NCBI GenBank assembly: GCA_038373865.1
Contig: JAXGGA010001090.1
Span: 105,958-169,957 of the forward strand
DNA: 64,000 nt
Reading direction: 5' to 3'
Source: Uloborus plumipes
Taxonomy: Eukaryota; Arthropoda; Arachnida; Araneae; Uloboridae
The translations under genes were made by a program, and so were the position numbers. Position 1 is the first letter of the stretch; the number at the start of each line of letters is the position of its first letter. Under the pieces are notes generated by a model. That model made no database searches, was not told the DNA's origin, and saw nothing but the letters and a program-made list of their open reading frames with translations. This document shows positions 1-14,479 of the stretch, one piece after another.

Positions 1-2445
<2,445 letters not shown>

Positions 2446-2848
2446 TAGGGTAGACAGACCAGAGAATGACCACTTAAGCAAAATTTCATTTTTAAAAAAT
2501 CGTAGTAATTTTAAATACTGTAATATTTTGTTCGTGATAGTTTAAATAGTTTTATTGATCTATGTAAATGCGTAAAAAAAATGATGGAACTTGAAAGGTA
2601 CCGCTTCCGGCTTTTTGGGGTGTTCGAAGGAAAAATGGCGCAAAGACCCAGTGAATGACCACCTCTGACACAGTGAATGACCACTAATTTGACCAGTGAA
2701 TGACCACCTTAAATTTTGAGCTAGAAATACTTGAAGTTGGTTTTAGATATTTTCACTTTTGTATATTTTTATATGGCATGTAGTAATCCATTACTTTTAG
2801 TGTTTATTTATGTATTACATTTCGGGTTTATTTATTTATTTATTCGAA

Positions 2849-3635
2849 CTTTCTTTTACATCGTAAAGGTAGTATTGTAATCGCGGAAAAACTTCCCCTC
2901 AATTTTCGATCTAAAATGTTTCTTAATCACGCATTAATGAATGCTGAGTAGTTTTTTCGGCCTATTTGCACATGCATTTGTACCTACGAACGTATGTACA
3001 ACAGAAAAATACATGACGGCTTTCTACGTATGTAGGTATGTATTCATGTTTTATGTATGTATCTCGCATAACTCAAAAACTGTGTGGCGTAGAAGATTGA
3101 AATTTTGCATGTGAACTTTGAGTGGGGTCTAGTTATGCGCCTAACCTTTTGGTTACATTCGAATGTTCCCAAGGGGGTCTTTTACCCCTGTTCGGGGTAA
3201 ATATGTTAATTTCAATGCAGAATGAAGGGATGTTGTAATTTAGCAACATCATGCGGATAGATCGCTTTACTTCTGGTCGCCAATTTTTCGTTGCCAATTT
3301 GGCGACATATCGCCCTGTTGGCGACAAAATTGGAAGAAAAGGACTTTTTTTTTTCGAATTTGTTTTTAATTTGGCGCTTTCGGTGATATTGAGTGAAGTA
3401 TTCACTGAATAAAGTTAAAATTGTGGATATTTAAAAGATGAATACTGCAAAACAGTTCTTGCATTAGTCTGAGACAAAGTGGGGGTTGTAACTGTTTGAA
3501 GTGTTTACTTTATCACTCTGTGGCACTATTATATTGTATGTTTGTTCTTCACACACATTCCATGCAGTTTTTTGCAATTTTAGATCACAGACGCTAATAA
3601 AATTACATCAATTTTCTTTACATTTGAAAGAACTA
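2849..3635. mobile_element. Nested repeat of the CTTCCTTTTACGT family, decayed copy
   Basis: Shares several blocks with 42644-43387: the left-end motif (CTTTCTTTTACAT, then AAAGG and AGTATTGT), TCGCATAACTCAAAAACT, GAATGTTCCCAAGGGGG, and repeated GGCGACATATCGCC-type words. The right end is poorly preserved, so the boundary near 3635 is approximate. It lies inside the larger pogo-like element. The minus-strand 90-codon frame at 3133-3405 falls within it and is not a convincing gene. Confidence 0.6.
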
Positions 3636-4218
3636 CTCTCCACGTTTACCATTTCTTTATATGTGCTGGAAAATGTCTAAAATGCTACGCACAAAAGTTA
3701 TTTGACCTCGTGACCCTGTCATCAAAATATTTTTTTGTAAAAACTGAGTGTATGTATGTATCAATCTATGTTTTTCTTACTTCTCCCGCAAGCCAGTGAA
3801 CTGAACATCAAACCAGGTATCGAAAGATTCGTAATTTTTAAGTTCATATGTTTGGTTACTTGACATAATTGTCCGAATTTATTAAGCAGAGCTTTTCATT
3901 AAAATGTAAATTCTTAAGCACGTCTGCGTGGGCAAGAGCAAATTTGAATGGAAGAAACAAAGGGAGAATTTGGCACAGTGCTAAATTCTCCCTCTGGTTC
4001 TTCCCTTCCAAAACCAAGCTTTCTCTAATTCTCAACCCCTCTCTTCGTCAAAAATGTTCAACACGAAAGTAGCTTGTAGACGGGAATGTCAAGCACGGAA
4101 AGCGAATAGCTTAGGTAGTTTTTTGACGGTTCTCGGTTCGAGGGAAAACGTCAATCTCAAAAAAAAGGCTCTTAGCGAGCCTCTTCTAATATAAAATGCA
4201 TCGGTTCAAGAGGCCACC

Positions 4219-4365
4219 ATGCTGACCACCGTGAAGCCCCCGAAATACATTGTTGAGAATGAAATTGTTCTAGTCGTGTGCTTCACTGAAAACCCAAAGT
4301 ACCCCGCCGAAGGCGGTGTGCATCAACCTGCTGCAGGCGGATTGCACGAGCCGCCTTGGTGGCAG
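4219..4365 (+). CDS. Candidate first coding exon of an unrecognised gene
   Basis: Starting at ATG 4219 there are 49 open codons (MLTTVKPPKY... ending ...EPPWWQ), followed at 4366 by GTAAGG, a good match to a splice donor. Read through the donor, the frame stops three codons later. The ATG sits in GCCACCATG, a strong Kozak context, and TATAAAA lies at about 4190-4196. Base composition is clearly richer in G+C than the surroundings. I do not recognise the protein, and no second exon could be identified. It lies inside a pogo-like element, so it may be a captured host exon, a first exon of a diverged transposase-associated gene, or a chance frame in a GC island. Confidence 0.3.
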
Positions 4366-4817
4366 GTAAGGTTTTAAAATCTGCCGAAATGTTTTTGAAA
4401 ATATTCCAAATTTAGCGAGTTTCAGTGTAAAACGACGAAAATCCTTTACGTGATTTGTAGATAGTCGTCATGGACATGCAAACGGTTAAAATGGGCGATC
4501 AATTTCTCGACAAGTCTTTAAATTTAACTCTTTTTTAAAAAACTTCGCCAGACTTTATAAAATTATGTCTCGACATTGGGCTGACGAGGGCAAACAAATC
4601 CCCCCCCCAAAGATGTCTTGATATGTTCTTTCGATTGCTAACTATTTAACCTTTTTGCATTATTACACTATTCGCATGATGGTTCTCTCGGCAACCGTAC
4701 CTAAATATCGAATTTTGTCTGAATGCTGGCATTACTTCTAGAGAAATGACATTCAAAAACGTGACGAAAGGATTAAAAACAGGAAATGAGCATATATTTT
4801 TTGAAAAACTGAAGTGA

Positions 4818-4965
4818 CGAACAACTCAGTGGCCGTTCAGAGGGGTTGGGAGGTTGTCACTGCAAGGGGAAATTTTAACATTAGGTAAAATATCCGTGCC
4901 ACGAAAAATTGTCCGTTAAGAGGGGTCTCCGCTAAGTAGAGGTGGCCGCTCTAAGAGGTTTTCTG
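4818..4965. mobile_element. Tigger-type fragment (right end)
   Basis: Contains words typical of Tigger/pogo ends: GTGGCCGTTCAGAGGGGT, GTCCGTTAAGAGGGGTCTCC and GGTGGCCGCTCTAAGAGG. It finishes in TTTTCTG followed by TA at 4966-4967. The left terminus is not recognisable, so this is a truncated, non-coding piece nested in the larger element. Confidence 0.55.
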
Positions 4966-5510
4966 TATGCTCAGCTGTTAATGTGCAAGATGAATTAAAG
5001 CAATAAAAACCGCAGTAGTTTTCTTTAATTTTTCAAAACAACATTAAAATCCCAGTGAATGAACAGCTGGTCATTCACTAGCTATTCAGAGTTTTTCTGA
5101 CCCAGTGAGTGACCACCCCGTAAAGCTAAAACCTACACATTCTATAAAGATTGAAACAATTAAAATCATACTCTGAATATACATACTAAATGATTCCTTT
5201 GTATAATTAAAAAAAATTAATTTATAAATACAATTAATGCGAATCAAAGTAGTTGTATACACAAAACCATCCTTATTATTTTAGAACAGAAAAAGAAATG
5301 GCGCACGGCTGTAAACATTCTATAATTTTTTCATAGAAAAATACATGACCAAAATAATCAATTAGGTATCAGATAGCTCAGAATTTTAATGAAAAAAGCT
5401 ATTGAAGCCAATTTATCTTAAAAAAAAATAATTTAGAACCTTATTTTTTAAGAAATACTGCAAAGTGGTCATTCACTGGGTGGTGGTCATTCACTGGTCG
5501 GTATACCCTA

Positions 5511-6539
5511 TATATTACTAAATTTGAAAATTACTGAGACACATTTCAGCTTGAATTAAACTATTTTTATTTATTTATTTATTTGATTATCTGTGGATCG
5601 TGTGTTAGTGTATTGAAAGAAACAATTTGGAGAATATTTTCTGACATGGTATTACAATGCTATAAAACGTATTATACAAGAAGATAATAAAATAATTTAA
5701 AAGTAAAGGTGGGATAAATAAATAACTGAATAAAATAAACATCCCCGAGCTTTAAGATAATTCAGAGAATACGTTCAAAATACTGTCATTTTCAAATGCT
5801 TCTAATAATCATTTTAGCATAAGGAAGTAGAAACTATAATCGCACTAGACATTTCCAAAACCATGTGAGTCACTTTAGTCGCACTTGTATAATAGAGAAC
5901 AATACGTTTTAGGATTTCAAGTATAGCAAATTGATTCATATGCTTGGTACCATTAAACTTAGAAGAAATGCATTAACGTTGTGAAATGCTTAAAACCTAA
6001 TAATTTTTTTTTGTTCTTTCAATTCAATGCACAACCTCGGAACTGCCACCTTATTAGAAATTCTTCAGGAAAGCAGGTTTTTCGTTCTAAAATCAAAAGA
6101 AGTCTACATTGCATTGACTCTGAGGGCTGTTTCTCTCTTTCCCATCAACTTGCGCTCAAATGGATAGGGATAAATGTTAGCGAGAAATAGTTTTAAGAGA
6201 ATTTTCATGATCATAATTGCTAAAAAAACCTCTCCCCAAGTAGCACTGTAAAAATATATTTTTACATATCTAAGCTGTTATTTTTTACATGTCTGGCTAC
6301 ATGACGCCTTAATGTGCAGAGAAGGTCTCAATTACTGATAAATACCTGTTTCTCAAACCCTTTGAAAACTGATGGACGAAAGTGCCCCAAAAATACATGG
6401 CGACGGGCCATGGAATGAGTAAATACGCCCCTCTATAAGTGGCCATAGTATATGAAATAAGTCCCTATTTAGTCAAAGCACAACCTCTTCTAGTGTGTCT
6501 AAAAGCGCAATCCAACTATCATTAAGATTAGCTGCGAGC
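5511..6539. other. Non-coding AT-rich DNA
   Basis: A short (TTTA)n run lies at about 5567-5586, just outside the pogo-like element. A plus-strand frame of 69 codons (5981-6190) has no recognisable domain. Nothing else is supported. Confidence 0.45.
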
Positions 6540-6790
6540 TGAGGTGGGAAAAATATTTGGCAATTTGTTTCACCACTGAAGTTAAAGTTGACAAACTGTC
6601 ATCCTCACAGCACTTTATCCGAAAGCTCGCTAACAAAGGCGTTATTAATCAATAGCGATATTTGCTTGGTTAAGTGCAGCACTTGCTCTTTATGAAGTCA
6701 CATTTGTTTTGTTCCCGATCCTGACTCTCAATTTATTGCATGGGATATTCAACTTAGAGTAGCTTTCATTAAGTAGCCCCTTATCCTACG
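6540..6790. promoter_or_regulatory. Candidate conserved noncoding element
   Basis: An island of mixed composition without an open frame. It contains the palindromic TGACAAACTGTCA (a TALE/MEIS-type arrangement), GTTATTAATCAAT and TTAAGTGCAGCACTTG. Such clustering of homeodomain-like sites suggests an enhancer, but this is inference from motifs alone. Confidence 0.25.
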
Positions 6791-7072
6791 TACGTCTTTA
6801 ATTAATTTCAATCTTCTGACGGTATGGCTATATCCCGATGGTTTTATTATCCATACTTTTCATTGTATATGATCATTTGTAGCGAAAGTTAGCAGTTCAT
6901 TTTCTTGAATTTGAAATGCGTATTATTTTACAAATATTACTATTGATATTTGGTTAAACTGTTGTGTTTTTATAATTCTTTTGAAACATGGAATTGGGCC
7001 TGAATGTAATCATAAATATGACTTTTGAATATAAAAATGGTCCTATTATACAGAAATTTTAAATCTTAACTA

Positions 7073-8289
7073 CACTGAAGTGACAAAAGTCATGGGATAG
7101 CAATATGCAAATTTTCAGATGGCAGTAGCATCGCATAGAACAGGTATAAATGCGCAGTGCTTTTACAGAGCTTTCATTTCTGTTCAAGTTATTCATGTGA
7201 AGAGGTTTTAACGTGATGATGACCGCACGACGTGAATTAACAGACTTTGAACGCGGAATGTTAGTTGGAGCTAGACGCATGGGTCATGCCATTTCGGAAA
7301 TCGTTAGAGAATTCAACATTCCCAGATCCACTGTGTCAAGAGTGTGCCGAGAGTATGAAATTTCAGGCATAACATCCCACCATGGACAGCGCAGTGGTCG
7401 ACCGCCTGCACTTAAAGATCGAGACCGGCGACGTCTGCAAAGAGTCGTAAATTCTAACAGACAAGCAACACTGCGTCAAATTACCGTAGAAATCAATGTG
7501 GGACGTACAATGGACGTGTCTGCTAGAACTGTGCGGAGAAATTTGGATTTCTTGGGCTATTCCAGCAGAAGACCGACTCGAGTGCCTTTACTGACAGAAC
7601 GACATCGCTTGCAGCGACTCTCGTGGGCACGTGAGCATATCGGTTGGTCCCTAGATGAATGGAAAACCGTGGCCTGGTCCGATGAGTCACGATTTCAGCT
7701 GGTAAGAGCCGATGGTAGGGTTCGAGTGTGGCGCAGACCCCACGAAGCCATGGACCCAAACTGTCAGCAAGGCACTGTTCAAGCTGGTGGTGGCTCCGTA
7801 ATGGTGTGGGCTGTTTTTTCATGGCATGGACTTGGTCCTCTAGTGCGACTGGACCGAACATTGACTGGAAATGCTTATGTGCAGCTACTTGGAGATCACT
7901 TGCAGCCATTCATGGACTTCATGTACCCAAACAACGATGGGATTTTTATGGATGACAATGCGCCATGTCACCGGGCCACAACTGTTCGCAATTGGTTTGA
8001 AGAAAATTCTGGACAATTCCAACGAATGATTTGGCCACCTAGATCGCCCGACATGAATCCCATTGAGCATTTATGGGACACCATCGAGAGGTCTGTTCGT
8101 GCCCAAAATCCTGCCCCATCAACGCTTCACAATTATGGACGTCTATAGAGACAGCATGGCTCAATATTCCTGCAGAAGACTTCCAACGACTTGTTGAGTC
8201 CATGCCACGTCGAGTTGTTGCACTTCGCCGGGCAAAAGGAGGGCCGACACGATATTAAGAGGTATCCCATGACTTTTGTCACTTCAGTG
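7073..8289 (+). mobile_element. Tc1-like transposon, copy 1 (1217 bp)
   Basis: Perfect inverted termini of about 27 bp begin CACTGAAGTGACAAAAGTCA on the left, with the reverse complement on the right. TA duplications flank the element at 7071-7072 and 8290-8291. It is nearly identical to 35481-36698; I count about seven differences, including one single-base deletion in the transposase. The size, short TIRs and TA target are typical of Tc1/mariner. It encodes one frameshifted transposase. Confidence 0.96.
7213..8258 (+). pseudogene. Tc1-like DD36E transposase, frameshifted
   Basis: Same protein as the intact copy at 35621-36667. The frame is open from ATG 7213 to a stop at 8148 (311 codons) because one T is missing near 8126-8128 (CGCTTCAC, against CGCTTTCAC in the other copy). 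The correct frame resumes and ends at 8258. All three catalytic positions (D of SDESRF, D of DDNAPCH, E of NPIEHLW) lie before the break, so only the last roughly 40 residues are altered. It carries W-R-R where the other copy has W-C-R at residue 174. Probably not functional, or at best a truncated protein. Confidence 0.93.
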
Positions 8290-8291
8290 TA

Positions 8292-9650
8292 ATTCACATT
8301 TCATACTACTATAACTTCTAAAACATAAACATACGGACCTTATTTAGCAGCGGATACTGAAGAGCATGGATACTGATGTACGGCATAATGAGCACATTTT
8401 TGTTTCATGGATCTTTGTAATATATTCTAAAATATTTTTTCAACTCGGTCAAATACATTGTATTTTCAACGACGGCCAAGAACATTCCGAAGAGCCTGAT
8501 TATCTACTGAGGTTTAATCGTTCTCTAAATAAAGTATGAAATGCGCAATTTCTAATTAATTTAGGCAATGGTCTCTCAATTTCGCAGAATCAGAAATATA
8601 CTCATGGGAATAAGGCAACGAAAAACATGCTTGATGGTTGTTTGGTATACACTAAAAGAGTGGTGGTCTGAAAAATATGCAATCATTCTAATTAGTTCTG
8701 CCTAAACACAATAAGGCTCTTCAAGAGTTTCCATTTATGTAAATGAGCGCCCTGCGAACTTAACTGTTTTGTTCCATAAATGCTTTTTAAACTTCGAATG
8801 TTTAATATTCGAGAACTCATGTCAACTTAAGTCTACCTTGGATGCCGTTATAATAGTTATCTGAAAATAAAGATAGTTGATTTTAGATAGTTGCCTACAT
8901 TTTTTATGGTATTTTTATTAATTTCTAATTTCGATTTACAGTTATTAATAATACTCTAAACACCAGCGATACCCTCAACTTCCAAAATAATATAAAAATG
9001 TAATGCAACAAATATCAATGAAAATAATGTATCGTGATTGTTCACTTACAAGTATTGAAAATTTTTTCCCATCTCTTAAATGTAGCGTAATTCGACCAGG
9101 GAACGAAATCCACTTTCAAGTGAATGAAAAGTTCGTAATTTGTTTTAAAAAGTTAGGTTTAATAAGTTGTTTTTTATGTTAACTGCAATAGACTGTTCTC
9201 CGTACACATTACCAAAAATTTAACAGGTATGTTTCTTTTTTATCTATGTGTTATGGGAATTCATTTAAAGAGCTGATGAACTTTTAAAACTTCACTGCCT
9301 CCTCCATCACCAAATACGAGAAATGAAACAATGAAGGTGTTTATAGCGTTTTTGTAATAGCCATACGAATCAATGAAAACATATTTAATGGTAACCAAAT
9401 GTCGTCGTGCGTAATGCCAAACATTGCAATTTTTAAAAATATTATGAGTTTCTGAAAATAAGACTGTTAAGTGTCTATTCCCTGGTCAGAATATTCAAAC
9501 GTTGCTTGTTTGCTCATAATTCTCACAAATCTGTTTATTCAAATGCCTAAAGCAAAATTATGACCGTCAAGATGATGGAATTCGAAGTAATGAAATTTAA
9601 TTGAAAAAACGATGCTTGAGAACCTTAATAGAAAAAATCCAATAGCTTTT
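8292..9650. other. Non-coding DNA with a possible CNE
   Basis: No gene. About 8640-8790 is less AT-rich and holds ATGCAATCATTCTAATTAG and CCATTTATGTAAATGAGCG, homeodomain/POU-like words that could mark a regulatory element. The rest is featureless AT-rich sequence. Confidence 0.3.
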
Positions 9651-9654
9651 TCCA

Positions 9655-10000
9655 TCGTATGAATGTCTTGAGAAGAGGACGAAGAAAAAAGTCAGAAGAA
9701 GTGATTGGACAGGCAATAAGGGTGATAAAATTTATGGAGAAGCTATTAGCCGAGCCGTCGCTTACGAGCAGCTTTGATGCGCCATGTTACAGAGATTTAC
9801 GAGATTCAGGGTATCTGGAATCCTTTTTTTTTCTATTCGAAGACCTGGCAATCAGTGATCAGGTGTGATGCCATTAATAGCACATGGCGCGGCCAGAGTT
9901 TGCAACTCCTTTATGACCGTATTTTTCACTCGGAATCTTAACGCGAATTCTTTCGCGGCCCTTGGGGTGTATCAGCCCAATTTCGTGAAACCAAGTTCAT
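9655..10000. promoter_or_regulatory. Candidate conserved noncoding element
   Basis: A GC-richer island with several CpGs (for example TTCTTTCGCGGCCCTTGGGG and CACATGGCGCGGCCAGAG). A plus-strand frame of 69 codons at 9659-9868 overlaps it but is interrupted by a poly-T run and shows no domain. Regulatory DNA is the more economical reading, though an unrecognised exon cannot be excluded. Confidence 0.25.
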
Positions 10001-13000
10001 GGTTTTGTACTACTTTAATGATGTCGGATGCTCAACAGTAAATGGCACCATAAGAAACCAAAATTGGATCCTCCAAACTTTTTAATATGTCCTTAAGATT
10101 TGAGAGCTACGAGGTAGGCTGCAAAAATTTCGGAAAGTGTTAAAAACGTTTTCTCGAGCGTTTCAGCAATTATTTCGTTGAACAAAGCATTATGAAGTTT
10201 ATGCTATATTTTATACTTGTATGGTCACCGATTCTTATCGAAACTCTATTCGACTGTGTAGTGAGTCAACTTTTTGAGAATGCTCAACTTTTTATTTAAG
10301 ATTTAACCATAGCTGTTACAATGTAAATATTAATATTCTCATAACTTTTATTACATTTTAAATGGTAGAGAGTTCACCAATCCATAACAAAGAGAAAAAT
10401 AACTAAAAGCGAGGAACAGGAAAAAGAAAAGTCATTGTCTTATTGCCAAACAAGTTATAGTTAGTTTGGCAGTACAATGCGTTTTCCCAATGCACACTAC
10501 GTGGAGTTGGATCTACAGTCGTTAATACTAGTCGTTATAGTTTTACAAAAAACAAAATGCAAATAGATTTAAAAAAAATATATCATACTCTAGCACACTT
10601 CGAAAATTCTTGTTTTCTAATTTATAGTACATGAATATTTTTATAAGGTTTAAAATGTTTTACGAAAATACCTGCGTTTGAAAAGAAGTAACTATCACTA
10701 AATAAATTTGTGTAGCTGTAGACAAAAGAAAAATAATTAAATATTATCATTATTTCTTTTTTTCAAAACTTTTATTTATTTATTTTCTCCTATTTAGCGA
10801 AAGTGAAAGAAAATATGCAAAAACATTTCTATTCTGCCTTATTGCTCTTCTTCCTCACTTTTTAAATACTATATAAATCTCCTATTGTTGCAAAATTCCC
10901 TAAATATCAACAGTTAAAGCTCGTCGTTTACGCTCTGAGCGAACATTTTCCATATCTGAAGAAAATCCAGAGAGAAGTCTATTTCATGTAATAACTTTTC
11001 GATCAAACAAATATTCCGTTCAATGTGTCATCCGTGCTACTAGATACTTCAGTGCACCACTACGTTATGAAAAATACTTTAGTTTACTAGCAGCATCAGT
11101 TTGACAAGTAATGTGTTTTTCCGATCACAGTATTTCATATAAAACTGGGGAGAAAGTGACAGATCTTTCTTTCGAGGAGACTAGAAAGAGTGGCTCTTAC
11201 TGCTTAAAAATATTCCGTCGCTTCGATCGTTGCTTCGAAAATGTGGACGACAGTTTTCTAGAGGAGTGCAGACATGATATGAAAGTTTTTGAGAGATCAT
11301 AACACGTTTTTGGATGAAAAAGAGAATAAAGGGTGAAGAGGTTTCCAAGCGATCTTTTTTCTTCTTTTTTGCTCCTTTTATTTCCTTTTGATCTAGCTCT
11401 TTGTCCATTTTTGAGAGATAATTCATCCGATGAAGTATTACATTCTCTCGTGCTGTGAAAGAAATTCTGCCTTGTATCATTGCAAATTGTATTTTCGATG
11501 TTTGTTCAGAAAATATCATTAGTGTTACAATGTGATTTCTTTTCATATTTAGATGTCTAAATTTAATTACTTGCTATGTCCAACTTAATAAGTTATTTGT
11601 TTTAATAGTTAAAGTAGTGCAATTTACATAGGCAATCTCCCCCCCCCCCGGTAGTGCCTAGAAAATCAAGCTGTTTTTCTTCACTAGGAGATGAGAAAGG
11701 GGATGGTTGCCCTTGAAACTGGTCGAACCATTTTCATCTTGTATTTCCGCTTGTTTACATAGCACTATTTTAACACATTTTGAGCGAATTAGATTTAAGT
11801 ATGTTTTTGATTAAATACTAACTTAAATATTCAAGAAGAAACACCCAAATATAATTCGGATAAAGGAACAGACATCTTAGGAACAGATAGCCAGTATTGT
11901 GAGCGGAAAATGGTAGCAGTAGTAGAAGATCTGAATAAACAAAACAGAACGATAAATTCAAAGCATTTATTAGCCAAAGTTTACAAAAATCACGTACTAA
12001 ATAAATATAGTTCATAACGTTACAAAAGCTGCAAGAAGTTGTCATCGCCAGACTTTTACAATAATAAAAATTGAAAGTGTTTGATCGTGTAAAGCAAGTC
12101 CATGGCTTCGGTACATAGTTTTTCCCGTCAGTAAAATTTATTGCGAATTTGTTCAGAGCGGTTTCATTTATTCGAAATCGTGTATTGTTTATCGGTTTTC
12201 TTGGAATTTTATGACTTAAAGGATTTGGTACAATTATGCCATAGATTTAGGTTTGAGGTGTCATTTTGTCTTGTTTGTTTCTAATTTTTACTATTAAAAT
12301 TGTCTTTGTTCCCACGTGTTGCTTTTATCGGATGACTTTTCAGATTAAAGCTTTCACTTCTTTGCATCGAAAAAGGAGTTCTTCGTAACCCTGAAACATG
12401 GTCTGCTACTTTATGCACTAGTTGTGCCTTAGAAAGTAGGATTACCCTTATTTACATTTTTGACACTCAAAACACAAAACGTTAAATTACACTTGATAAA
12501 ATTTTCCTGAGGAATGTTCGAATTTTATTGTTTGAAATATTCTAGTTGACAGAAAAAACCCTATTTCTGTATTGGAACATACACAGAATCCAATATGATA
12601 AATTACTATTTTGTGAATTTGCGAGGCATTTTGCTTATAATTCATCTTTATTTTGCGCTGCTAAGTATTTTTGATTTAAATGAAGGATTTTTTCCTTTAA
12701 AATTTTTCCCAGGACTCTCCAATCGACAAAAATATTTTAGGATTTTAAGTTAAACTTCTGTAAGATTGAAATGGTACCATTTGAAATAAATTTTAGTTGG
12801 AATATCGTTGTATTTTACATTAACAAACATGTTAGTAACTTTGTAAAAGTCATTCTATGTAATGTTTCCCTAAAAATGCAATTTGTATAAACACCATCTT
12901 TAAAGGTATTTTTTTTATTATCATTCTCACAGTTTTTTAGCAAAAACATTATTTCTCATCTCACCTAAATTTCTTCATTGTTAAATAAAATTAATGACCT

Positions 13001-13430
13001 ATAGCAGAAGCTTTTTGGCGTTCCAGAAAATGGAAGAAAAAACAGACTTTTGTTTGGAAGCATTTTTGGTCGTTAAAACATCAACCAACATTATCCCGGC
13101 TCGTTTTTGTTTAAAAAGCTCATTTTAAAGTGTTTCTTGCTTAAAACTGCAATTTCCCAACAAGCAGTTATTTAATCCTCGAACAAAGCCCATTTTATAA
13201 TGAAATATTAATGACCAGTGCGTAACTTTAATGAGCAAAGAAGAAATGCGCGAGAAAAAAAAAAGAAAAGACAAGAAAGAAAGACGGAAAAGCTTTTAAC
13301 CTGTTTGATTTATTTCCATGCGTAAGTGTGCGAGCTCAGAAAATAGCTCGGTTCGCAATCTTTTGTTATGGCACAAAAATTTTGTTTTACTCTTCATTAT
13401 TTTTTCCACTTATTTTCTTCCATCTCGCAA
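10001..13430. other. Non-coding AT-rich DNA
   Basis: No recognisable genes or mobile elements. About 10915-11300 is somewhat less AT-rich and contains a 63-codon plus-strand frame (11111-11302) without recognisable motif; it could be a CNE. A C-run lies at 11639-11649. Confidence 0.4.
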
Positions 13431-13439
13431 TGTCTCACT

Positions 13440-13700
13440 AATACTTGCAAGTAATCCCCTGCCGTAGGCCCAGTTGGAAGCAGCTTTTCGTTATCCCAAA
13501 GCTGTCATCACTAGGATCGTATTGAGGGGCTAAGTGAACTGGTCTCACTTGGGCGCGTGACCTGGGGCACTGAACTGTTGTATCCAATCCAAGCCACGTT
13601 CCAACTCCTCTCAAAGCTTACTAACGAGGATACCGACAGCTTTTACCTTCCCTAGCCTCCCCTTACATTAATACCTAGCAACAAAAAGGGAATCAGTTGT
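13440..13700. promoter_or_regulatory. Candidate conserved noncoding element
   Basis: A GC-rich island in AT-rich flanks. It includes AAGTAATCCCCTG (a K50 homeodomain-type TAATCC core), GGGCGCGTGACCTGGGGCAC and CCAATCCAAGCCACG, with no sustained open frame. I found no SINE promoter boxes. Regulatory function is inferred only from composition and motifs. Confidence 0.25.
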
Positions 13701-13799
13701 TTTCTTCGGGAAAGGGGAAAAGAAATAAAGCAAACTCATGTTCAATTGTCCCTAAATGTCTCGTGTTTTATTCTCTGGAGGGAGTACGTTGTTGAGTGT

Positions 13800-14470
13800 G
13801 CACCATATTTTGCATATTTCCATTTCCTTTTTTTTCTAAATAAGTGCTTTTTTTGCATTTATGTTTTAAAGACTAGTGAGTGCATTTCGATTTAGAAAAT
13901 CGTATTTTTTTTATACATTGAAACATTTGAGAAAAGTGTATTGTTTGCAATGCCAGAACTCGTGCACTGACTACGGAATTATCTTGTCTCTAAATTTCTA
14001 GAGTTTCATTCACAAAAGAGAATGCTTAGTTGGTTATACAACATATTTTGCATGTATCCATTTTTGTTTTCCTACATCAGTACGACGTTTTATTTTCGTG
14101 CTTTACATATACTGTTGTTCGTGAGTGCATTTATTTCTTAAATTGCATTTATCTTTTTCACTGTAAAATATTAGTCAAAAGTATTGTTTGCAATGCTAAA
14201 TAATCTGATATAGAAACAAGGATATATATTGATCTTAAATATCTAGTGTTTTGTTCCCAAATGTTGCAAAGTTGGGTATACAACACATTTTGCCTTTATT
14301 CTCATTTTCTTTCGCTCTGAAAATAATCTTACATTTTTTTATTTTTTTTTCTGTCTCAAAACTTGTGCCGATTGTGAATGTATTTTCATTTCAAAAAATA
14401 TTTTTTCCATACTGAATTTTTTTAAAAAACTATATTGTTTGCAATGCTGAAACTCACGCAAAAGGTCACA
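13800..14470 (+). repeat. Degenerate tandem repeat, about 240-250 bp unit, three copies
   Basis: The anchor TATTGTTTGCAATGC occurs at 13939, 14182 and 14433 (spacing 243 and 251). A second anchor, ACATATTTTGCATGTATCCA-like, occurs at 13803, 14041 and 14283. Further shared words (GTGAGTGCATTT, CTCTAAAT.TCTAG) keep the same order. The units have diverged substantially, so the array is old. Confidence 0.8.
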
Positions 14471-14479
14471 TTTTTTTAA

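Larger units (their letters stand above)
2448..5508. mobile_element. Pogo-like DNA element, GTGAATGACCAC family (3.06 kb)
   Basis: The ends are inverted repeats: GGGTAGACAGACCAG on the left and, reverse-complemented, GGGTATACCGACCAG on the right. Both continue into GAATGACCAC, and TA lies immediately outside each end (2446-2447 and 5509-5510). The word GTGAATGACCAC recurs near the left end (about 2463, 2651, 2673, 2696) and near the right end (5055, 5068, 5105, 5465, 5483, several inverted). TA target sites and multiple subterminal repeats are typical of Tc1/mariner-pogo elements. I cannot see transposase remnants inside. The interior holds an older nested repeat (2849-3635), a Tigger-type fragment (4818-4965) and an exon-like segment (4219-4365). 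The shorter element at 28378-29044 has related ends. Confidence 0.75.

Noticed and set aside
3869..4072. 67-codon plus-strand frame
   Set aside because: No domain and no splice context; a palindromic GGGAGAATTTGG...CTAAATTCTCCC lies within it, suggesting repeat DNA.
7523..7909. 128-codon frames opposite the Tc1-like transposases (also 35931-36317)
   Set aside because: Antisense shadows of the transposase coding sequence; they appear in both copies only because the copies are nearly identical.
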